Notes: generated by a model from the sequence alone, not told the origin. A DNA stretch of 64,000 nucleotides from Nocardiopsis alkaliphila YIM 80379 (GCF_000341005.1 NZ_ANBD01000055.1:45378-109377), one strand, 5' to 3'; shown: positions 33,573-42,458, counted from the stretch's first letter. Numbers and translations are program-made.

Positions 33573-34351
33573 CGTCCCGGTTCATCGATGCCTTGGTCAG
33601 CGCTGACCGGCCGGTGGTGATGGAGGTCAAACGCCGTGCGTCCGACGGTTCCGAACTCTTGGACGGCCGGACGGTCGCCCAGACCGTCGCCGCCTACGAA
33701 GCAGCGGGGGCGCCGTGCCTGTCCGTGGTCACCGGCCGATGGTTCGGGGGCAGCGAGGCACTCCTGGCGGAGGTGGCGGGGCTGACCGCGTTGCCGATTC
33801 TGCGCAAGGACTTCGTCACCTCCGGAACCAGCCTGGTCAGGTCCAGGGACCTGGGAGCGTCCGCTGTCCTGCTCACCTCGGCGCTCCTCGCGTGTTCCAC
33901 CCTGGGCCGCCTGGTCGACCAGGCGCTGGATCTGGGTCTCACCCCGTTCGTCGAGGTCGTGACCGAGGAGGAGGCGCTCCGCGTCCCGCGCGCCGGGGAA
34001 TGCGTGGTCGCCGTGAACAACAAGGACATCCGCGTGCGCGAACGGGGAGCGGTGGAACTGGAACGCAGCAGGAACCTGCTCGCTGCCGTAAGACACGGGG
34101 GCACTCCGTGTCCCGTGAGCGCGAGCGGGCTCGAACGTCCCTCCGACGCCGCCGAGATGTTGGAACGGGGATACGCGGGGCTGTTGGTCGGTACGGGCCT
34201 GTTGAGGCGCGCGACCCCGCGGGACTGGTGCCAGGAGTTCGACCGTCTCCGGGCGGCGACGTATCCGGCGGCTTCGCCGTCGCGTCCCTGGGGCCAGGTA
34301 CCGAGAACCGGCCGGTCATCCACACGACGAGATCCAGGGAGTTACCCATGA
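33569..34351 (+). CDS. Indole-3-glycerol phosphate synthase-like protein (TrpC family)
   Basis: A 260-residue TIM-barrel protein of the TrpC family. All key catalytic residues are visible: Glu19 and Lys21 in VVMEVKRRA, Lys80 in LRKDF, Glu129 in FVEVV, Asn150/151 in VAVNNKDI, and the SASGL loop. The SPS motif after the first Lys is changed to ASDGS and the usual 40-residue N-terminal extension is missing, which again hints at a non-anthranilate substrate. It should close a pyrrole ring with decarboxylation. The C-terminal 30 residues are non-conserved and overlap the next gene. Confidence 0.87.
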   Translation: MTSRFIDALVSADRPVVMEVKRRASDGSELLDGRTVAQTVAAYEAAGAPCLSVVTGRWFGGSEALLAEVAGLTALPILRKDFVTSGTSLVRSRDLGASAVLLTSALLACSTLGRLVDQALDLGLTPFVEVVTEEEALRVPRAGECVVAVNNKDIRVRERGAVELERSRNLLAAVRHGGTPCPVSASGLERPSDAAEMLERGYAGLLVGTGLLRRATPRDWCQEFDRLRAATYPAASPSRPWGQVPRTGRSSTRRDPGSYP

Positions 34352-35184
34352 CGATTCTGATCACCGGAGCCACGGGAAGAGTGGGCCGCCGGGTGGTGGA
34401 CGCGGTCCTGCGTTCGGGAGAGAGAGTGCGGGCGCTGACCCGGGACCCTGAGAACGCCCGACTGCCCGTGGGCGTCGAGGTCGTTCGCGGTGACCTCAAG
34501 CAGCCGGACAGCCTGGCCACCGCGCTTGGCGGGGTCGACAGCCTCTATCTGTTCCCCGAGCCTTCGACCGCGCGGGCGGTGGTGGAGACCGCTGTCGAAG
34601 CCGGGGTCCAGCGGATCGTGGTGCTTTCCTCCTCCTCGGTGCTGGATGAGAGCGGGGACAACCACAGCGGTGAGTACCACCGGGTTGTGGAACGAGCGGT
34701 GGCGGCGTCCGGTGTCGCGTGGACATTCGTGCGCCCCGACGAGTTCGCCGGGAACGTCCTGTGGAAGTGGAGCGCCTCCATCCGCGCGGAGGGCGTGGTG
34801 CGCGCACCGCACGCCGATGCCGTGCGTGTGCTGATCCATGAGGCCGACGTGGGGGATGTCGCGGCAGCCGCCCTGCTGGAGGAGGGGCACGCGGATCGTG
34901 CCTACCTGATCACCGGACCCGAGGCCCTGACCCAGGCCGAACAGGTGCGCGTCATCGGGGAGGTGCTGGGACGGGATATCCGTTTCGAGGAGCTCACCCA
35001 CGAGCAGGGGCGCGCGGCCATGCTCGGCTCGATGCCAGAACCGGTGGTTGACATGGTGCTCGGTTACCTGGCCGAGGCGGTGGACTCCCCGCCCCGGGTG
35101 TCATCCGTGGTGGAGGAAGTTCTGCGCAGGCCCGCGCGCACGTTCAAGCAGTGGGTCGAGGACCACAGGTCAGACTTCGTCTGA
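34348..35184 (+). CDS. NmrA-like NAD(P)-binding protein (1)
   Basis: A 278-residue atypical SDR of the NmrA/NAD(P)H-binding class. It has GATGRVGRRVV, VRGDLKQPDSLATAL and VLSSSSVLDESG, then HRVVERAVAASGVAWTFVRP. It lacks the YxxxK pair of classical SDRs. Its start overlaps the TrpC-like stop, so it is the last gene of the Trp-like operon or the first of the tailoring block. It resembles the gene at 41531 (same opening and R-P-x-R-x-F-x-x-W-V C-terminus). In aromatic polyketide clusters such proteins act as ketoreductases or epimerases; the step here is unknown. Confidence 0.75.
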   Translation: MTILITGATGRVGRRVVDAVLRSGERVRALTRDPENARLPVGVEVVRGDLKQPDSLATALGGVDSLYLFPEPSTARAVVETAVEAGVQRIVVLSSSSVLDESGDNHSGEYHRVVERAVAASGVAWTFVRPDEFAGNVLWKWSASIRAEGVVRAPHADAVRVLIHEADVGDVAAAALLEEGHADRAYLITGPEALTQAEQVRVIGEVLGRDIRFEELTHEQGRAAMLGSMPEPVVDMVLGYLAEAVDSPPRVSSVVEEVLRRPARTFKQWVEDHRSDFV

Positions 35185-35226
35185 GTCCGCTCAGTCCTCC
35201 CCGTCACCCGAACTCAGGAAGAAGCC

Positions 35227-36279
35227 ATGCGTACAGAAGACCACAACATCCAGGAACCCGCGGGGACCGCGGCGAACACTCAGGTCGTGGTGACGGCCAT
35301 GGGGCCGCCGGAGGCCATGGCCCTGCGTCCGGCCCCCATACCCCGCGCCGGTCGCGGACGAGTCGTCGTGGAGGTCGAGGCCGCTGGGATCTCCTACGCG
35401 GAGGTGCAGATGCTCGGACGCCTGCACCCCTTCCCACCCGGTTTCCCTTTCGTTCCCGGCTACGACCTGGTCGGCCGGGTCACCGAGGTGGGGAGGGGGG
35501 TCATCGGGGTCCGTCCCGGTGACCGAGTGGCGGCCATGCCCAGGAAAGGGGCGTGGACCCGGTTCGCGGAGGTGCCGGCGAAGTGCCTCGCTCCGGTCCC
35601 CGAGGGGATCGACCCGGCGGAAGCGGTCGCGCTGGTGACCAACGGGGTGACCGCGTGGCAGATGCTGCACCGCCTCGCCCGGGTAAGGGCCAGCCAGAGC
35701 GTGCTGGTACATGGGGCCTCGGGCGGCGTCGGGACGCTGCTCACCGCCTTGGCGGCCCGGCACGGAATCCACGTGATCGGTACGGCCTCCCCCGGCAAAC
35801 ACGGACAGGTACGGGCCCTGGGCGCCCACCCCTTGGACTACCGCGCACCCGATCTCCCCGACCGGGTGCGCGAACTGGCCCCGGGCGGGTTGGCGGCCGT
35901 GTTCGACCACATCGGAGGCTCCGGCCTCGACCAGGGCTGGTCGATGCTGGCACCGGGGGGAGTCCTGGTCTCCTTCGACTCCTCGGTGTCCGGCTACTCC
36001 CCGGGTCAGTGGTTCCGACCGCACGTACCCGCGATGCGCCGGGCTCTCGTGTGGAACCTCAAACGCCGGTTGGGTCTGACCGGCGGACGGCGGATGTCCA
36101 TGTACTACGTCCAGCCCGGAGCGGCGTTCCGGTCGGACTTGGGCGCCATGTACCGGCTGGCCCTTTCCGGGGACTTGCGGCCCCCGGTCGCCCAGCGGTA
36201 CGCGCTCACGGAGGCGGGTACGGCGATGCGTCGTCTCATGGACGGCGGCGTGGTCGGAAAACTCGTGCTCATTCCCTGA
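35227..36279 (+). CDS. Quinone-oxidoreductase-like MDR family protein
   Basis: A 350-residue medium-chain reductase of the zinc-free quinone oxidoreductase type. It has GISYAEVQMLGR, PFVPGYDLVGRVTEVG, and the NADPH motif VHGASGGVGTLL at about residue 160, followed by FDHIGGSGLDQGW. No zinc ligands are visible. It may reduce a quinone or an enone on the aromatic core or the two-carbon branch of the sugar. It lies 42 bp after the NmrA-like gene on the same strand. Confidence 0.8.
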   Translation: MRTEDHNIQEPAGTAANTQVVVTAMGPPEAMALRPAPIPRAGRGRVVVEVEAAGISYAEVQMLGRLHPFPPGFPFVPGYDLVGRVTEVGRGVIGVRPGDRVAAMPRKGAWTRFAEVPAKCLAPVPEGIDPAEAVALVTNGVTAWQMLHRLARVRASQSVLVHGASGGVGTLLTALAARHGIHVIGTASPGKHGQVRALGAHPLDYRAPDLPDRVRELAPGGLAAVFDHIGGSGLDQGWSMLAPGGVLVSFDSSVSGYSPGQWFRPHVPAMRRALVWNLKRRLGLTGGRRMSMYYVQPGAAFRSDLGAMYRLALSGDLRPPVAQRYALTEAGTAMRRLMDGGVVGKLVLIP

Positions 36280-36344
36280 GCGCGAACGCCCCTCCTCCCT
36301 TCCGTATATCTCCATCCACCAGTACATAATCACGAGGAGTCGCC

Positions 36345-36785
36345 ATGTCGAAGACGGAAAGCAATGTGAGCGCGACCGAGCGGAACAAGGAGCTGTGCCT
36401 GAGCATGGTCGCGGCCTGGAATCGTTGGGATCTCGACGGTGTCATCAAGCACTGGGCGGATGACGTCATCCACTACTCCGAGGACCAGCCAGTGGACTCC
36501 GACGAAATGATCCAGCGAATGGAGGCAGGGCTGCGCGCCTTTCCCGATCTGCGTTTGGACGTCCGTAGCATCATCGCCGAAGGCGACCGGGTGACCTTGC
36601 GGATCACGGTGACCGCCACCAACAAGGACGAGTTCCTCGGCGAACCCGCCACCGGACGCGGGGTCCGTTGGTTCATGGTCGAGGAGCTGCGATTCGTGGA
36701 CGGGAAGGTCGTCGAGCACTGGGACGTCTTCAACTACCTGCCCATGCTCAAGGACCTCGGAAAGGTACCCGCCGATCTGATGTGA
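36345..36785 (+). CDS. SnoaL-like cyclase/NTF2-fold protein (1)
   Basis: A 146-residue SnoaL-like protein. It has the family pattern of a conserved opening helix (KELCLSMVAAWNRWD), a FPDLRLDVRSIIAEGDRVTLR strand block and a C-terminal RFVDGKVVEHWDVFNY. Family members close the fourth ring in anthracyclines or act as epimerases and hydroxylase partners. It is one of three NTF2-fold proteins in the island (with 42459 and 56003). Confidence 0.8.
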   Translation: MSKTESNVSATERNKELCLSMVAAWNRWDLDGVIKHWADDVIHYSEDQPVDSDEMIQRMEAGLRAFPDLRLDVRSIIAEGDRVTLRITVTATNKDEFLGEPATGRGVRWFMVEELRFVDGKVVEHWDVFNYLPMLKDLGKVPADLM

Positions 36786-36793
36786 GGCACCCG

Positions 36794-36861
36794 GGCTCCG
36801 ACGGGGAACGCCGCCTGCCGATTTCCGTGGCGACAGGTTGCGTTCCCCGCACGTCCGAGCC
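36794..36861. terminator. Bidirectional terminator between SnoaL-like and SARP genes
   Basis: GGCTCCGACGGGGAACGC pairs, with small bulges, with GCGTTCCCCGCACGTCCGAGCC across a variable centre. It lies between two convergent genes. Confidence 0.6.
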
Positions 36862-36873
36862 TCTCCTGGCCAC

Positions 36874-37695
36874 TCAGAAGGCCAGGTGCGGTTCGGCTTC
36901 CTCACGTCGCGGCTTCGGCATGATGTCGAGAGCGGGGTCGGAGGCCAGGACGGCCTGGTGGAGTCTCCGCAGCCGCGGAGACGGCTCCAGGCCGAGTTCG
37001 TCTATGAATCGGTCACGCAGCGCCTGGTAGATCTCCAGCGCCTGCCATTGGCGGCCCGATCGGCACATGGCCACGATGTGGTGGGCGTGCAACCCTTCGT
37101 GTAGAGGGTGGCGTGCCGTCAGCGCGGTCAGCTCGGTCAGTAGTTCGGCGTGGCGCCCGAGCCGCAGGTCAGCCTTGATCCGGTGCTCCAGGGTGCTGAG
37201 CCTGCTCTCCTGGAGGCGCATGGCCTCGATCTCCAGAATCGGTCCTTTGCCGACGTCCACGAGCGCCGCCCCCCGCCACATGTCCAGAGCACGGTCGAAC
37301 AGCTCCGAGGCCTGGACGTCCTTCCCCGCTTCGGCCGAGCCGAGGCCCTTCGCTACCAGCTGCTCGTACCCGCGTACGTCCACTGCCGAGGGGTCGATGT
37401 TCAACCGGTAACCGCCGTGCTGGGTGACCAGAACGCTCTTGGGGCTCAGTTCCGACCGTTGGTCCAGGGCCGATCCGAGGTGGCGCCGAATCTGGAGGAT
37501 ATAGGTCTGGAGTGTGGTCAGGGCGCTGCGGGGGAGTTCTGTTCCCCACAGTTCTTCCATGAGAGTGGAGGCGGTGATGACCTGGTTCGGATTGAGTGCG
37601 AGTGTCGACAGCACCTGTCGAGGTTTTCCCGCAGTCGGAAGAAATGGTTTCCCATTTATATTGGCCTCCAGAGGGCCAAGGACCCTTATTTCCAT
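36874..37695 (-). CDS. SARP-family pathway activator (AfsR/DnrI/RedD type)
   Basis: A 273-residue Streptomyces antibiotic regulatory protein. The N-terminal OmpR-like winged helix (about residues 1-95) has MEIRVLGPLEA, PRQVLSTLALNPNQV and LTTLQTYILQIRRHL. The bacterial transcriptional activation domain follows (about residues 100-250), with VDVRGYEQLVAKG, ELFDRALDMWRG and DRFIDELGLEPSPRLRRLH. It is the small single-module type, probably the direct activator of the polyketide genes. It is divergent from the Cys-peptide gene; the shared 252-bp AT-richer gap is a likely control point. Confidence 0.92.
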   Translation of the reverse strand: MEIRVLGPLEANINGKPFLPTAGKPRQVLSTLALNPNQVITASTLMEELWGTELPRSALTTLQTYILQIRRHLGSALDQRSELSPKSVLVTQHGGYRLNIDPSAVDVRGYEQLVAKGLGSAEAGKDVQASELFDRALDMWRGAALVDVGKGPILEIEAMRLQESRLSTLEHRIKADLRLGRHAELLTELTALTARHPLHEGLHAHHIVAMCRSGRQWQALEIYQALRDRFIDELGLEPSPRLRRLHQAVLASDPALDIMPKPRREEAEPHLAF

Positions 37696-37947
37696 GGCTT
37701 TCTCCTGTCAGATCTGGCTGCCCTGTAATAGATAAATGTGCCACCCGGGGCATGGCAGAGTCCAGAGACCTATGAAGGAGTCCGGCAGGAGACATTACCT
37801 GCCTTTCATATGAAAAATTCATGAGAGGATGAGTGCGGTCGCACTTGTCTTCCCGTCGCGGCCGGTCAATGATTCTGGTACGACTCAGCCCTCGCCGAAC
37901 GGCCGGGGCAGCACTCATAACGAAGAGAACGAGATGGGAGCGGCACC
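37696..37947. promoter_or_regulatory. Divergent regulatory region between SARP and peptide genes
   Basis: A 252-bp gap that is AT-richer than its surroundings. It contains a 12-bp palindrome TTTCATATGAAA (37804-37815), a hairpin GGCAGG...CCTGCC (37784-37803) and an AGTGCG/CGCACT inverted repeat (37832-37845). These are candidate operators or promoter elements for the divergent transcripts. I could not identify SARP heptamer repeats with confidence. Confidence 0.5.
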
Positions 37948-38073
37948 ATGAACCCGATCGAACCGTACGTTGAGACCGGCGAACTCTTGATCGAGAACCT
38001 TGACGAGAGCGCCTACGACGAGGCCACGAGCGGTATCTGCATCTGTTGGAACGAGGCTGTTCTGGACGGTTGA
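37948..38073 (+). CDS. Candidate RiPP precursor or scaffold peptide (41 aa) with CxCW core
   Basis: A 41-residue peptide with a GGGAG ribosome site 7-11 bases before its ATG, lying 53 bp upstream of the E1-like/YcaO gene. The first 26 residues are acidic and leader-like (MNPIEPYVETGELLIENLD). The remainder, TSGICICWNEAVLDG, carries Cys31 and Cys33 before a Trp, an unusual composition for a chance ORF. YcaO enzymes fused to an E1-like domain convert Cys, Ser or Thr of such peptides to azolines after binding the leader. Nothing else in the window resembles a precursor. The peptide could be a true RiPP precursor, or a scaffold on which the pathway builds a small moiety. Neither function is shown. 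Confidence 0.72.
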   Translation: MNPIEPYVETGELLIENLDESAYDEATSGICICWNEAVLDG

Positions 38074-38126
38074 CCGCATCGGTCCGTCCTCGGATGACGT
38101 TCACCGCCGTCGCTTTGGAGCCGCCC

Positions 38127-40469
38127 ATGACGAACAGACATCTCCCACCGGGATCACTGACTGACGAGGGGGCGGCCGTGCCGGACCGAAGCGGGCCAGG
38201 CATCGCCTTCCTGCCCCACTTCCAGCCCGAGGTCGTGCCGGGGGAAGGGGTGTATCTCGTGTCCGAGGATGGGACCACCCTCCTGCGCGGCGCCGGTGTC
38301 ACCGAACTGGTGGTGCTCCTGGACGGGAGCCGCGACAGGACCGCACTCGTCCGGGACGCCGCGTCGGCGATGTCCGCTGAGGCGGTCAACACCGCGGTGG
38401 ACCAGCTAGTGGCGGCGGGGGTCGTCTACGAGCCGAACACACCGGGCCCGGGGTGCGAATCGGGCCCGGTGGCCGCCGCTGAGCACGCCTACTGGTCACT
38501 GGCCGGGCTGGGCACGGTCGGGCCGTCCGCCCGGACGCTCGGCCCCGAGGTGGAGGTCACGGCCCTAGGAAGGACGATCGGTGAAGAGGAGCTCCGGGCC
38601 GCGTTGCGTGCTTCCGGAGTGCTGGCGGAAGGTCCCGCGTCGGCGGGGGTCGAGCTGACAGTCGTGCTCTGCGAGGACTACCTCAGTCCCGGTCTCGGGG
38701 AAGTGGACCGGGAGCACCGTGCGGCCGGTCGCCCCTGGCTCCTCGCCCGGCCGGGCGGTGCTCGTCCGTGGATCGGGCCGGTCTTCCAACCGGGGGAGGG
38801 CCCGTGCTGGTGGTGCTTGGAACACCCCTTGCGCCACAATCGGCCGACGGAGGCGTACCTGCGTTCGGTCCTCGGCCGGGCCGAGCCCGTCTCGGGCCCG
38901 CTCACCGGACTCGCCCCAGTGTCCGTGGCCGCCGCTCAGCTGACGGCCGCGGAGGCACTGAAGTGGGTGGCGGGATACCGGTATCCTGGGCAGAACGCGG
39001 TCTGGACGCTGGACAGCCTGTCTCTCACCGGTCGCCGCCACGAGGTTCGGCGTCGGCCACAGTGCGGCGCGTGCGGCGATACCGGTCTGATCGCCGAGCG
39101 CGACCGGTCACCCATGACGTTCGTCTCCCGTGCCAAGAGGTACCGGGAGGCCGGGGACCGGTCTCTGACCCCGCAACAGCTCCTGGACCGTTACGAGCAC
39201 CTGGTCAGCCCGGTTACGGGCGTGGTCCGCGACATCCAGCGAGACCGGAGGGGCCCGCGGTTCCTGAACTGTTTCCACGCCGGCCACAATCCCGTGGTCG
39301 GTTCCCCGACCCTCGGAACGGTCCGGGCGGGGCTGCGCGGCCGAAGCTCGGGCAAGGGAGCGACCGAGGTCCAGGCACGAGTGAGCGCCCTGTGTGAGGC
39401 GGTCGAACGGCACAGCGGGTTCTTCCACGGTGACGAGGTGACGGTGTTGGGCGACTACCGTTCCCTCGCGGGGGACGCGGTGCACCCGGACGAGGTCCAG
39501 TTGTTCCATCCCCGGCAGTTCGCCGGGCGCCGGGAGTGGAACGCCGCACACAGTGCCTTCCACCAGGTCTGCGACCCCTTCGAGGAGGACCAGGAGATCA
39601 GCTGGACCCCGGTGTGGTCGCACACCGCCCAGCGGCACCGGCTGTTGCCCACAACCTTGCTGTACTACAACGCGCCCACCCATAACGGACGCAGGTACTG
39701 CTGGGCGCACTCCAACGGCACCGCGGCGGGGGCGTGCAGGGAGGAAGCCGTCGCGCAGGGGTTCCTCGAACTCGTCGAGCGCGACGCCGTGGCCCTGTGG
39801 TGGTACAACCGGGTCCGGCAGCCCGGGGTGGACCTGGGTTCCTTCAAGGATCCCTGGATCGACGAGCTGGTGTCCGTACACCGTGACCTGGGCAGGCGCG
39901 TCTGGGTACTGGACCTCACCAGCGACCTCGGTATCCCGACCATGGCGGCACTCTCCCGGCGGGTCGACAAACCGGCCCAGGACATCGTGCTCGGCTTCGG
40001 CGCCCACTTCGACGCCGGAACCACCCTGCGGCGCGCTCTGAGCGAGCTCAACCAGATGCTTCCCCCGGTGGCGCAGGCGCGCGAGGACGGTTCCGGATAC
40101 GCTCCGGTCGACCCCGACGTACTGAACTGGTGGCGGAAGGCGACCGTTGAGAGTGACCCCTACCTGATCCCCGATCCGGGGGAAGACGCCAGGACACCGG
40201 ACCACTTCCCCTATGAACCCCGCGATGACCTGCGAGACGACGTGGACGCGGCGGGTGAGCTCGTCCAGGGGCTCGGTATGGAACTGCTGGTCCTAGACCA
40301 GACCCGGCCCGACATCGGTCTGCCAGTGGTCCGGGTACTGGTACCGGGGCTCCGCCCGTTCTGGGCCCGGTTCGGCCCCGGCCGCCTGTACGACGTCCCG
40401 GTACGCCTGGGACGTCTGTCCGGGCCGACGGCCTACGCGGACCTGAACCCCGTCCCCCTTTTCATGTGA
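38127..40469 (+). CDS. Fused E1-like/YcaO cyclodehydratase (TOMM type)
   Basis: A 780-residue fusion. The N-terminal part (about residues 25-110) is a winged-helix peptide-recognition domain (FLPHFQPEVVPGEGVYLVSE, then GAGVTELVVLLDG). An E1/ThiF-like region follows with a zinc knuckle, CWWC...CGAC (about residues 225-330). The YcaO domain (about 400-780) has SSGKG, SALCEAVERHS and SNGTAAGACREEAV...LVERDAVALWWYN, the ATP-binding blocks. The C-terminus is LNPVPLFM, a degenerate form of the PxPxP end of azoline-forming YcaOs. I chose ATG 38127 because TGGAG precedes it; the upstream starts overlap the peptide. No FMN dehydrogenase (SagB/McbC) gene is nearby, so any azolines may stay unoxidised. 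Confidence 0.85.
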   Translation: MTNRHLPPGSLTDEGAAVPDRSGPGIAFLPHFQPEVVPGEGVYLVSEDGTTLLRGAGVTELVVLLDGSRDRTALVRDAASAMSAEAVNTAVDQLVAAGVVYEPNTPGPGCESGPVAAAEHAYWSLAGLGTVGPSARTLGPEVEVTALGRTIGEEELRAALRASGVLAEGPASAGVELTVVLCEDYLSPGLGEVDREHRAAGRPWLLARPGGARPWIGPVFQPGEGPCWWCLEHPLRHNRPTEAYLRSVLGRAEPVSGPLTGLAPVSVAAAQLTAAEALKWVAGYRYPGQNAVWTLDSLSLTGRRHEVRRRPQCGACGDTGLIAERDRSPMTFVSRAKRYREAGDRSLTPQQLLDRYEHLVSPVTGVVRDIQRDRRGPRFLNCFHAGHNPVVGSPTLGTVRAGLRGRSSGKGATEVQARVSALCEAVERHSGFFHGDEVTVLGDYRSLAGDAVHPDEVQLFHPRQFAGRREWNAAHSAFHQVCDPFEEDQEISWTPVWSHTAQRHRLLPTTLLYYNAPTHNGRRYCWAHSNGTAAGACREEAVAQGFLELVERDAVALWWYNRVRQPGVDLGSFKDPWIDELVSVHRDLGRRVWVLDLTSDLGIPTMAALSRRVDKPAQDIVLGFGAHFDAGTTLRRALSELNQMLPPVAQAREDGSGYAPVDPDVLNWWRKATVESDPYLIPDPGEDARTPDHFPYEPRDDLRDDVDAAGELVQGLGMELLVLDQTRPDIGLPVVRVLVPGLRPFWARFGPGRLYDVPVRLGRLSGPTAYADLNPVPLFM

Positions 40470-40472
40470 GGA

Positions 40473-40518
40473 CCGGGTCGGCTCCAGTGAGCCGGACCGG
40501 ACCCCGACACGATCGGGG
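40473..40518. terminator. Terminator region after YcaO gene
   Basis: Two adjacent hairpins (GGCTC/GAGCC and CCCCGA/TCGGGG) lie between convergent stop codons. Confidence 0.55.
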
Positions 40519-40531
40519 CCCGGAACCCGGT

Positions 40532-41419
40532 TCAACCAACCGGTGCCGTGTGACCCACTGCCTGGAGGTATTCCTCGAACGTCAGCAGCGAGGGCCTCCG
40601 GGCTCGGAGTGCGGACACGTCGGCCTGGTAGCCGAACTCCTGGAACCACTCGAACATGAGAGCGATCTCGCTGGAGTAAGGGATATGGGGATTGGCTGCC
40701 ACCGCGTCGGCGGGCAGCTCCTCGAATCTCGTCGGCTCCCCGGTGACGTGTTGAAAGACCCGGGCGATCTGATCGGCGGTCAACTCGTCCCCTGCCAGTT
40801 CCACACTGGCGCCTAGGTACTCCTCCGGGTTCTCGAAGGCGTCGGCCACGAAGACACCGATGTCCTGTGTGGCGATCAGCTGGACCCGGGTGTCAGGGTG
40901 AAGGGCGAGTGAGAGGACGTTGCCGTCCTCGCTGCGGCGGGGCCCGTTCTGGACGAAGTTGTCCATGAAGAACGTGGGTCGCACCACTGTCGTGGGCACG
41001 TCCAGCGACCTCAGACACCGCTCGATGGTCCACTTGGACTCGAAGTGCGGGATGCCGCTGCGGCGCTCGGCACCTCCCACCGAGCTGTAGACCACGTGGC
41101 CCACCCCGGCTTCCTTCGCGGCCCGGGCCACGGTCTTGCCCTGGCGGATCTCGCCGCCGATTCCGGATGGCGTCATGAACGTCTGCACGCTGAACACCCC
41201 GTCCACACCGGTCATCGCGCGGATGACCGACGAAGTGTCGTCAAGGTCGCCCCGGACGACGTCGGCCCCGGCCGCGGAGAGCCGTCGCGCCGCCTCCGAT
41301 TCCGGGGTCCGCGTGAGCACGCGGACACGGTGCCCCCGGCCGAGGAGCTCACGCGCTGTCGCCCCGCCCTGGAGCCCGGTCGCACCGAGGACGAGGACGG
41401 CCATTTCCCTACTGGTCAT
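40532..41419 (-). CDS. NmrA-like NAD(P)-binding protein (2)
   Basis: A 295-residue NmrA-class Rossmann protein. It has [34 protein letters not shown] and [22 protein letters not shown], the HSCARG/NmrA pattern, then [11 protein letters not shown]. It differs more from the genes at 34348 and 41531 than those two do from each other. Members bind NADP(H) and act as redox sensors or reductases. It is the last gene of a minus-strand group with 41531 and 42459. Confidence 0.75.
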   Translation of the reverse strand: MTSREMAVLVLGATGLQGGATARELLGRGHRVRVLTRTPESEAARRLSAAGADVVRGDLDDTSSVIRAMTGVDGVFSVQTFMTPSGIGGEIRQGKTVARAAKEAGVGHVVYSSVGGAERRSGIPHFESKWTIERCLRSLDVPTTVVRPTFFMDNFVQNGPRRSEDGNVLSLALHPDTRVQLIATQDIGVFVADAFENPEEYLGASVELAGDELTADQIARVFQHVTGEPTRFEELPADAVAANPHIPYSSEIALMFEWFQEFGYQADVSALRARRPSLLTFEEYLQAVGHTAPVG

Positions 41420-41530
41420 GTGGCCCTACCTGCTTTCTTGGGTTCTGCACTGGTCAGCCTTGGCCACCGTGGCCTTGGCGGCTCCACATCAGCATGAGGA
41501 AGTGTCTTTCTCCCATGGCTTCGTCGCCGG

Positions 41531-42388
41531 TCATCGGAAGAGGCCGGCGTTGTCCCGCACCCACTCCCGAAAGGCGCGCGGTGGGCGACCGGTGAGCCGC
41601 TCGACCGTGTCCTTGGCCTGGGCCCAGGGGACCTGAGGGCTGTGCAGGGCGCGGACGTTGGTGATCGCCGCCTCCCGGTCACCCGTGATCGAGGTGAAGA
41701 CGTCCACGACCCGCTCCGGCGGGGCGACCTCGAAGCCCAGGTCGCGATCGAGCACATCACCGATGACGGCGACCTGTTCAGCTGAGGTGATGACCTCCGG
41801 GCCGGTCAGCTCGTATGAGCGGCCCCCGTGTCCTTCGCCGGTAAGGACGGTCACCGCGGCCGCGGCGATGTCGGATTCGTCGATCGGGGCGCCCGGCTGA
41901 TTGCCGATGAGACAGCGGGCCACTCCCGTCTCCCTGATGCCCTCGGCCCACCACGTCGAGTTGGAGTGGAACGGGCCGGGGCGTAGGAAGGTCCAGGGAA
42001 CCCCGATATCGCGGACGGCCTCCTCGGCACGGCGGTGGTCGTCGGCGATGCCGTGCTCCAACGGATGCAGGACGGAGGCCGAAGACAGCAGGACGATGTG
42101 CTCCAGACAGCCTTCCCTGACGGGGGCGGAACCGGCGACCGCTTCGGCGAGGGCGGCGGCCTGGCCCGCGACGTCACCGCTCAGGATGACGAAGACCGAC
42201 CGCACGCCCTCCAGCGCCGCCACGACCCGGGCTCCTTCGGAGACCGATCCCTGGAGCACCTCCACCTTCTCCGGCAATCCCGCGTGTTCGGGCGTGCGGC
42301 TCAGTGCTCGGACCCGATGGCCCTGTTCCACCAGCTCTTCGACGACGGGGCGGCCGACCGTGCCGGTCGCGCCCAGGACCAGGATCAT
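41531..42388 (-). CDS. NmrA-like NAD(P)-binding protein (3)
   Basis: A 285-residue NmrA-class protein. It has ILVLGATGTVGRPVVEEL, VLQGSVSEGARVVAAL and IVLLSSASVLHPLEHG, then EAVRDIGVPWTFLRPGPFHSNS. The C-terminal R-P-P-R-A-F-R-E-W-V stretch matches the 34348 protein, so the two are paralogues. A role in reduction of the polyketide, or of the branched sugar's side chain, is possible. Confidence 0.75.
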   Translation of the reverse strand: MILVLGATGTVGRPVVEELVEQGHRVRALSRTPEHAGLPEKVEVLQGSVSEGARVVAALEGVRSVFVILSGDVAGQAAALAEAVAGSAPVREGCLEHIVLLSSASVLHPLEHGIADDHRRAEEAVRDIGVPWTFLRPGPFHSNSTWWAEGIRETGVARCLIGNQPGAPIDESDIAAAAVTVLTGEGHGGRSYELTGPEVITSAEQVAVIGDVLDRDLGFEVAPPERVVDVFTSITGDREAAITNVRALHSPQVPWAQAKDTVERLTGRPPRAFREWVRDNAGLFR

Positions 42389-42458
42389 TGTTCTCTCCCT
42401 CGCGAACGGGCCCGGGGCACCGTTGCCCCAGGAGGATTACCACCGGTTCTCGCGGTGC

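Noticed and set aside
28667..34351. Primary tryptophan biosynthesis operon
   Set aside because: TrpE, TrpG and TrpB are absent, the TrpD acceptor motif is altered, and the genes are interleaved with NRPS-type and cupin genes.
38127..40469. YcaO acting on ribosomal protein S12 (RimO partner)
   Set aside because: The fused peptide-recognition and zinc E1-like parts, and the adjacent Cys-rich short peptide, point to peptide modification instead.
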